This document shows, piece after piece, positions 43,671 through 48,499 of a stretch of 48,499 bases of DNA. Each line of letters opens with the position of its first letter. The first letter of the stretch is position 1. The stretch covers positions 1-48,499 of the forward strand of contig CAMNMC010000106.1 in NCBI GenBank assembly GCA_946544235.1. Direction: 5' to 3'. A model generated the notes under the pieces. That model searched no databases and was not told where the DNA came from. It saw nothing but the letters and a program-made list of their open reading frames with translations. The position numbers were made by a program, and so were the translations under genes. Source of the DNA: an uncultured Lachnospiraceae bacterium (GTDB lineage: Bacteria > Bacillota > Clostridia > Lachnospirales > Lachnospiraceae).

Positions 43671-45896
43671 TCACTCTCCTTCCTTCTCATCATCGGCTGT
43701 TCCGCCGCCGGATGAGTTATCTGTCTTCTCTGAAGAAGAGTTATTCGTGCTGTTATTTGTCTTATCATATTTTCCGTCACGGAGATCGCCGACCTTAACC
43801 TTAAGTGAGGTCCATGTAGCATTGCTGTCAATCTTCGGTACACGTGCCTTAGCCTCATCAAAGAGCTCGTAAATATCCTTCTTCTGAGCTTCTGTATATT
43901 TCATCGGATCGCCGTAGCATTCAAAGAGTGCCGTCAGATGAGCAGCATATACCTTGGCTATGGCTGTTGACTCAACGCCAAGATTCTGCTCACCCATTTT
44001 ATAATAGGTAAATGCACTGTCATAATCACCCATTGCTATATACATATCAGCTATACTTCTTACCTTTGACTCATATGCTGACTGGGCAGCCTTAACATTG
44101 CTGTTTGCGCTTCCTGATGCAAGGTCGATCTTGTTTCCGTCCTCATCCGTCTTGGAAGCGATAAGCTCGAGCATCGATCTGCTTCTCTCGATAGCAAGGC
44201 TGTAATAACCGCTTGAACCATCATGACCTGTTCCGTTGGTAATCTCGATATCATAGGTTCTTGCAGCGATATTCTGGTAAATAGTAGCTGCATAGTTGGT
44301 TATATCATATTCGTATTCAGCTGCATTTTCTGAATCAGAAAGATCTTCCTCTGCCTGTTCAACAGCCGCTCTTATAAGATCCAGATAATCCTTGTCTACG
44401 TCATTAATGATTCTTGTGTAGCACTTCATAATAAGGATGTAATTTGTAAACTTCTGATCATTTGAATTTGAAAGTCCCTTATTATAATTGTAGAAATCAG
44501 TAACGTTAACATAGACAGCATTTGTATCCATGATTCCGTTTGTAAGTGCTGAAGCAACTGTTCCCAGATACCTTGCAGACTTGCTGTAGGAATCATAATC
44601 CTTGCTGTAGTGATCATCATTCTTGTCATCGATCATCTGGAAATACTGTGCTGCCACTTCATACTGCTCCATTACAAAATACCTGTATGCTACCTGATAG
44701 ATAACATCGGCATTAACTTTGTATGAAGGATCCTTGATCTTAGCCTCGATGGCCTTAAGTCCCGAATCAAGATCAAGTGCCGGTTCACCCTCACCGGTAT
44801 ACTGGCTGTCAACCTTAACATACATGTCGAGCATACGAAGATATGCATCAGAGCTGTCAACATTCAGGTTGATAGCGTCCTTGTAGTAATCTGATGCTTC
44901 CTTATAATCGCCTGACTCGTATGCCTCATTTCCGCTCTGTACCAGCTCGGAATAGTTCTCCATACGAAGTCTGTTGATTCCTTTATATCCTATAATGGCT
45001 GCAACGCCGCCTGCAACGGTAAGTACTGCAGAAGCGATGAAAATAGCCATTTTCTTCTTATTTTTCTTTCTGAATGAATCATCCAGCTCTGTATAATGGT
45101 CGAGGGCATACAGAAGCTCCGAACAAGACTGATATCTGTCTTCAGGGTTCGGCTGGGTACATTTCAGTATGATCTTCTCGAGACCTGTCGAGAGCGCAGG
45201 ATTCCACTGCCTGATCGGCTTCATTTCATACGGAGGCTCACAAGGGTTCTTGCCCGTAACCATGTGGTACATGGTAGCACCAAGGTTATAAATATCCGTT
45301 CTGGCATCCGTCTTGTAGATACCACGTCCCTGTGAATCACCAAACTGCTCAGGAGCAGCATAACCTCTTGTACCGAGTGCAGTTGTATCCGCATTGTTCT
45401 CAATCGTGAACTCCTTCGCAGTACCGAAGTCGATAAGCTTAACGCCGCCCTCAGGCTTCAGCATAACATTTGAAGGCTTCATATCTCTGTAGATAATAGG
45501 CGGGTTCATTGAATGCAGGTAATCAAGAGCCGACGCAAGTTGTCTGCCCCACTCAATAACCTTTTCCTGCGGCTGAGCACCCTCCTCCTTCAGAATTTCA
45601 GCTATGTTGGTACCTTCTATGAAGTCCATTACAACGTAGATGATACCCCTGCTGTTAATGATATCAACGATACGCGGAAGTACAGGATGATCAACATCCT
45701 TCAGTATGTTTGCCTCTCGCTCGAGACCCTTCAGAAGTGTTTCACGGCTCTTGCTGCCGTCGTTCTTCATCTCCTTAACAGCCCACTGCTTGTTAAGTCG
45801 GTTATCACGTGCGAGGTATACGATTGACATACCGCCTCGGCCTATCTCTTTCAGTATTTCATATTTGCCGTCTAATACGGTTCCCTCTTTTGTCAT
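43671..45896 (-). CDS. Transmembrane Ser/Thr protein kinase with extracellular repeat domain
   Basis: This is a 741-residue protein. Kinase domain at residues 10-270: GRGGMSIVY loop, Lys41 (AVKEMK), catalytic YRDMKPSN (136-143, Tyr instead of the usual His), LIDFGTAK (DFG 156-158), an activation segment with Thr170-172, and YAAPEQ. A membrane helix lies at about 283-303 after a basic stop. The outer 430 residues are helical and TPR-like (SGNEAYESGDYKEASDYYKDAI; AMGDYDSAFTYYKMGE), ending in a Ser/Asn/Gly-rich tail. It lacks PASTA domains, so it probably does not sense peptidoglycan in the usual PrkC way. The phosphatase gene lies 110 nt upstream and the candidate substrate 6 nt downstream. Confidence 0.93.
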   Translation of the reverse strand: MTKEGTVLDGKYEILKEIGRGGMSIVYLARDNRLNKQWAVKEMKNDGSKSRETLLKGLEREANILKDVDHPVLPRIVDIINSRGIIYVVMDFIEGTNIAEILKEEGAQPQEKVIEWGRQLASALDYLHSMNPPIIYRDMKPSNVMLKPEGGVKLIDFGTAKEFTIENNADTTALGTRGYAAPEQFGDSQGRGIYKTDARTDIYNLGATMYHMVTGKNPCEPPYEMKPIRQWNPALSTGLEKIILKCTQPNPEDRYQSCSELLYALDHYTELDDSFRKKNKKKMAIFIASAVLTVAGGVAAIIGYKGINRLRMENYSELVQSGNEAYESGDYKEASDYYKDAINLNVDSSDAYLRMLDMYVKVDSQYTGEGEPALDLDSGLKAIEAKIKDPSYKVNADVIYQVAYRYFVMEQYEVAAQYFQMIDDKNDDHYSKDYDSYSKSARYLGTVASALTNGIMDTNAVYVNVTDFYNYNKGLSNSNDQKFTNYILIMKCYTRIINDVDKDYLDLIRAAVEQAEEDLSDSENAAEYEYDITNYAATIYQNIAARTYDIEITNGTGHDGSSGYYSLAIERSRSMLELIASKTDEDGNKIDLASGSANSNVKAAQSAYESKVRSIADMYIAMGDYDSAFTYYKMGEQNLGVESTAIAKVYAAHLTALFECYGDPMKYTEAQKKDIYELFDEAKARVPKIDSNATWTSLKVKVGDLRDGKYDKTNNSTNNSSSEKTDNSSGGGTADDEKEGE

Positions 45897-46006
45897 CTTA
45901 CAATCCCCTAATGTATGTATTTTAATCTACATATCGACCATGTATTTTTATTATGTCCTTCTCACGATGCTTCTTACGCCGCATCAATGCTGTCTGTTCA
46001 AAAAAC

Positions 46007-46786
46007 TTATTCCTTCGGTGTCGTCTTGACGACGATAACCGTAATATTATCTGTTTCCTTGCGGTTCTTAACGAGTTCTGTCAGATATACACATCCATAC
46101 TGAAGCTCATCATTTGTCGGTGTTGCCTTAGGTCCGAGCTTGTCAATGATCTCAGCCTCACTGATCTGATGTCTGAAACCATCCGAGCAAAGCAGATAAA
46201 CTGCATCCTCCTTAATCTCGCCCTTGAGGAAGTCCGGCTGAACTATATTTGAAGCGCCGACACACTGAAGAAGTACACTTCTTCTCGGATCGATCTTCGC
46301 CTGCTCCTCAGTCATCCTTCCCATGGCAACTTCTCTTGCCACAAAGGTCTGATCCTTTGTAAGAACCTTTGCTGTATCGGTCAGCTCGTAAACACGGCTG
46401 TCACCTACATGCACTATATAGTATTCACCTTTATACATCAGTATCGCAGATACTGTCGTACCAAGCATAAAGTTATTGGCTGAGCCATAATTGCCAAGCT
46501 TCTGGTTCATGACCTGAATAATATTGTCCCAGTCATCATGAAGAGCCCCGACTGAAAATGTACCCTTAACTGCCTGCTTTACGAATTTGGTATCAAACCA
46601 TTCGCAGAAAGCATAGATAACTTCCTTGCTGGCAAGCTCGCCCTTTGCAAGACCTCCCATTCCATCGCAGATAATCGCAAATGCTGCCTTGCCTGTCGGT
46701 GTATCAATGATCCTCACCGCAAGTGAGTCCTGATTGGTGCTTTTTCTTATACCGATATCTGTATTGTAACTTGCTGTATATTCCAT
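46007..46786 (-). CDS. PP2C-family Ser/Thr protein phosphatase
   Basis: This is a 259-residue metal-dependent phosphatase that should reverse the neighbouring kinase. Metal-binding motifs: NQDS with Asp20, CDGMGG with Asp41, then GTTVSAIL, HVGDSRVY, LLCSDGF and the final DNITVIVV. I chose the ATG at 46786 because GGGGA lies 8 nt upstream and the family N-terminus MEYTASYNTDIG starts there; a possible start 57 nt earlier has no good site. A small perfect hairpin (CCGGAA / TTCCGG, 46803-46816) lies just before the ribosome site. It is cytoplasmic. Confidence 0.95.
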   Translation of the reverse strand: MEYTASYNTDIGIRKSTNQDSLAVRIIDTPTGKAAFAIICDGMGGLAKGELASKEVIYAFCEWFDTKFVKQAVKGTFSVGALHDDWDNIIQVMNQKLGNYGSANNFMLGTTVSAILMYKGEYYIVHVGDSRVYELTDTAKVLTKDQTFVAREVAMGRMTEEQAKIDPRRSVLLQCVGASNIVQPDFLKGEIKEDAVYLLCSDGFRHQISEAEIIDKLGPKATPTNDELQYGCVYLTELVKNRKETDNITVIVVKTTPKE

Positions 46787-46867
46787 CTTATTTCCCCACT
46801 CACCGGAATGTTCCGGCGCAACTGTATATTTATTCACCATCAATCTTCTGTCAGATGCAGATTATGA

Positions 46868-48499
46868 TCAATCTCCGCTTCTGAGACGGAAGATGAATTC
46901 TTCATCTCCGAGCTTAACCTTAGTGCCATCTGTAAGAAGCTGTTTCTTACCCGGCTCTATCCTCACGCCATTTACATACGTTCCGTTTGTAGACTTGTTG
47001 TCCACGATGTAATTAGCGCCATTCGGTTCTCTTGTCACTACACAATGCTCTCTGCTGACTGCCGTATTGTGTTCGATAGCATAGTCCGCATGAAGCTTTG
47101 ATTTACCGATGATAAATTCAGGCTTGGTGATGTAAATATTCTCACCTGTCTTGGTTCTGATAAATCTAGGAACAATCTTGTTTCCTGTAATTGCAGAATC
47201 ATTGACCAGTGAAGTAACCTCCTCAACAGGTTCTTTGTCAACCTTTCCGGCTGCTGCCGCTGCGGCTGATACAGCCGCCTCGCGTCTGGCTCTCTTCTCA
47301 GCCTCAACCTTCTCTGCCGCCTCCATAAGAGCCTGAGGTATACCCGGATCCCAGTTAGGTGCCTGTTCTATAACCGGTGCTGCCGGTGCCTGTGGTACAG
47401 GCTGTCCCATCGGTGCCTTCGGTGCTTCAGGGGCTTTCGGCTGCTGTGGCGCTGCCGGCGCCTGTGGCTGTTTCTTCATCATCTGAGGAGGAATCTTCTG
47501 GAAATCGCCATCATCAATAAATGAGAACGAATCCTTATTCATCTCCTTCATTATATCGTCAAACGTATTTGCAGCTTTCTTATCTGCTGCCTGTTCCGTT
47601 TTTTCTTCTTTTTTCTCTTCCGCCTGTGGTACTGTCGGTGCCTGTGGAGCCTGTGGTGGTACCGGCGCTGTTGGTGCCTGTGAAGCCTGTGGTGGTACCG
47701 GCGCTGTTGGTGCCTGTGAAGCCTGTGGTGGTACCGGTGGCTTCGGCATCTGTGGTGACTGCGGCGCTGTAGGGATACCCTGCGGTGGCATACCCTGTGG
47801 TTTCTGTCCAGGCTGTCCCATTGGTACCTGCGGTCCTGTCAGCGGTGCCTTTGGTGCTTCAGGTGCTTTCGGCGGCTCAGGCATCTTCGGTGCCTGCATA
47901 GCTGTCGGCGCCTGTGGAGCCTGTGGTGGTACCGGTGGCTTCGGCATCTGTGGTGCCTTCGGTGCTTCAGGTGCTTTCGGCGGCTCAGGCATCTTCGGTG
48001 CCTGCATAGCTGTCGGCGCTTGTGGAGCCTGCGGTGGTACCGGCGGCTTCGGCATCTGTGGTGCCTGCGGTGCTGTCGGGATTCCCTGCGGTGGCATACC
48101 CTGTGGTTTCTGTCCAGGCTGTCCCATTGGTACCTGCGGTCCTGTCAGTGATGCCTTCGGTGCTTCAGGTGCTTTCGGCGGCTCAGGCATATTCGGTGCC
48201 TGCATAGCTGTCGGCGCTTGTGGAGCCTGCGGTGGTACCGGCGGCTTTGGCATCTGTGGTGCCTGCGGTGCTGTAGGGATACCCTGTGGCGGCATACCCT
48301 GTGGTTTCTGTCCAGGCTGTCCCATTGGAGGCTGTGCTCCAAGCATTCCCTGTGGTGGCTGTCCCATCGGCGGCTGTGCTCCAGGCATTCCCTGCGGCTT
48401 CTGCCCCGGCTGGCCCATTGGAGGCTGTGCTCCAGGCATTCCCTGTGGTGGCTGTCCCATCGGTGGCTGTGCTCCTGGCATTCCCTGTGGCGGCATACC
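46868..48499 (-). CDS. Proline-rich FHA-domain protein, N-terminus beyond the window
   Basis: The frame is open to the right edge, so at least 543 residues are present and the true start is missing. The first 290 are Pro/Gln/Ala/Met/Gly repeats, followed by a Lys/Glu region, another Pro-rich part and a C-terminal FHA domain of about 95 residues: FIIGKSKLHADYAI, VSREHCVV, NKSTNGTYVNG, GTKVKLGDEEF. The Arg and Ser of the phosphothreonine pocket (SREH) and the NGTYVNG loop are present, so binding should be intact. It is the reader of the kinase/phosphatase locus, and the Pro-rich arm may be a flexible tether. The gap to the phosphatase start is 81 nt. Confidence 0.9.
   Translation of the reverse strand, partial: GMPPQGMPGAQPPMGQPPQGMPGAQPPMGQPGQKPQGMPGAQPPMGQPPQGMLGAQPPMGQPGQKPQGMPPQGIPTAPQAPQMPKPPVPPQAPQAPTAMQAPNMPEPPKAPEAPKASLTGPQVPMGQPGQKPQGMPPQGIPTAPQAPQMPKPPVPPQAPQAPTAMQAPKMPEPPKAPEAPKAPQMPKPPVPPQAPQAPTAMQAPKMPEPPKAPEAPKAPLTGPQVPMGQPGQKPQGMPPQGIPTAPQSPQMPKPPVPPQASQAPTAPVPPQASQAPTAPVPPQAPQAPTVPQAEEKKEEKTEQAADKKAANTFDDIMKEMNKDSFSFIDDGDFQKIPPQMMKKQPQAPAAPQQPKAPEAPKAPMGQPVPQAPAAPVIEQAPNWDPGIPQALMEAAEKVEAEKRARREAAVSAAAAAAGKVDKEPVEEVTSLVNDSAITGNKIVPRFIRTKTGENIYITKPEFIIGKSKLHADYAIEHNTAVSREHCVVTREPNGANYIVDNKSTNGTYVNGVRIEPGKKQLLTDGTKVKLGDEEFIFRLRSGD
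47370..48499 (-). repeat. Coding repeats of the proline-rich arm
   Basis: Short units coding for GMPGAQPPMGQP-like and MQAPKMPEPPKAPEAPKA-like peptides are nested in a longer unit with a period of 306 bp; the segment starting TTGGTACCTG recurs at 47821 and 48127. Copies are near identical in DNA, so length variation between strains is likely. Confidence 0.85.

Noticed and set aside
47370..48499. Regular short repeats that could be read as a CRISPR array
   Set aside because: Repeats are in frame, code for Pro/Gln/Ala peptides, have no unique spacers of constant length, and no cas genes are near.

Overview
The window looks like a chromosomal segment of an anaerobic Firmicute, most likely a gut or rumen Lachnospiraceae (Butyrivibrio/Roseburia-like). 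The evidence is the mix of large multidomain c-di-GMP proteins, a YtrA-type GntR/ABC operon, HrcA/CIRCE control of a DnaJ-family gene, cytoplasmic GH42/GH53 galactan enzymes, and a Ser/Thr kinase-PP2C-FHA locus of Gram-positive type. This placement is inference. I saw no tRNA, rRNA, CRISPR array, insertion sequence or prophage. Most genes lie on the minus strand.

Layout: (1) 1-4534, minus: an XRE regulator with a membrane/zinc-ribbon tail, a PLDc_N small membrane protein and two ABC-2 exporter ATPase/permease pairs; the last permease runs off the left edge. (2) 4735-8549, minus: a NarL/LuxR two-component pair followed by a membrane protein that ends in a ryanodine-receptor (RyR) domain. (3) 8742-13834, minus: mnmA (tRNA 2-thiouridylase) and a 1278-residue four-PAS/GGDEF/GGDEF-like/EAL protein. 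(4) 14122-19822: a divergent galactan-utilisation locus. GH53 endo-galactanase, a small zinc-ribbon protein and an unrecognised 611-residue enzyme-like protein are on minus; GH42 beta-galactosidase is on plus. Two nearly identical LacI-type operators sit just downstream of the two facing promoters, but no LacI-family gene is in the window. (5) 20059-23281, plus: a YtrA-like operon (ABC ATPase, permease, GntR) with a palindromic operator across its promoter, a broken ABC-ATPase start, and an N/Q-rich membrane protein.

(6) 23436-33257, minus: an acyl-CoA synthetase-like enzyme; an apparent operon of an EAL protein with two degenerate GGDEF domains, an HD-GYP protein with a transporter-like membrane sensor, and the lipid II flippase murJ; then a CbpA-type dnaJ behind a perfect CIRCE element. 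(7) 33292-48499, minus: an apparent operon transcribed from beyond the right edge. It encodes a proline-rich FHA protein, a PP2C phosphatase, a transmembrane Ser/Thr kinase, a one-TM acidic protein with six T-x-(L/V/I)-L motifs, and a 3123-residue membrane-anchored protein with about 21 Ig-like repeats.

The last locus is the best candidate for an undescribed system. A kinase with an extracellular domain, its phosphatase, a phosphothreonine reader, a multi-site candidate substrate and a giant surface protein sit together, which suggests phospho-controlled display or assembly of a surface fibre or adhesin. The galactan locus, with its unknown 611-residue protein, and the RyR-domain protein are the next most interesting.
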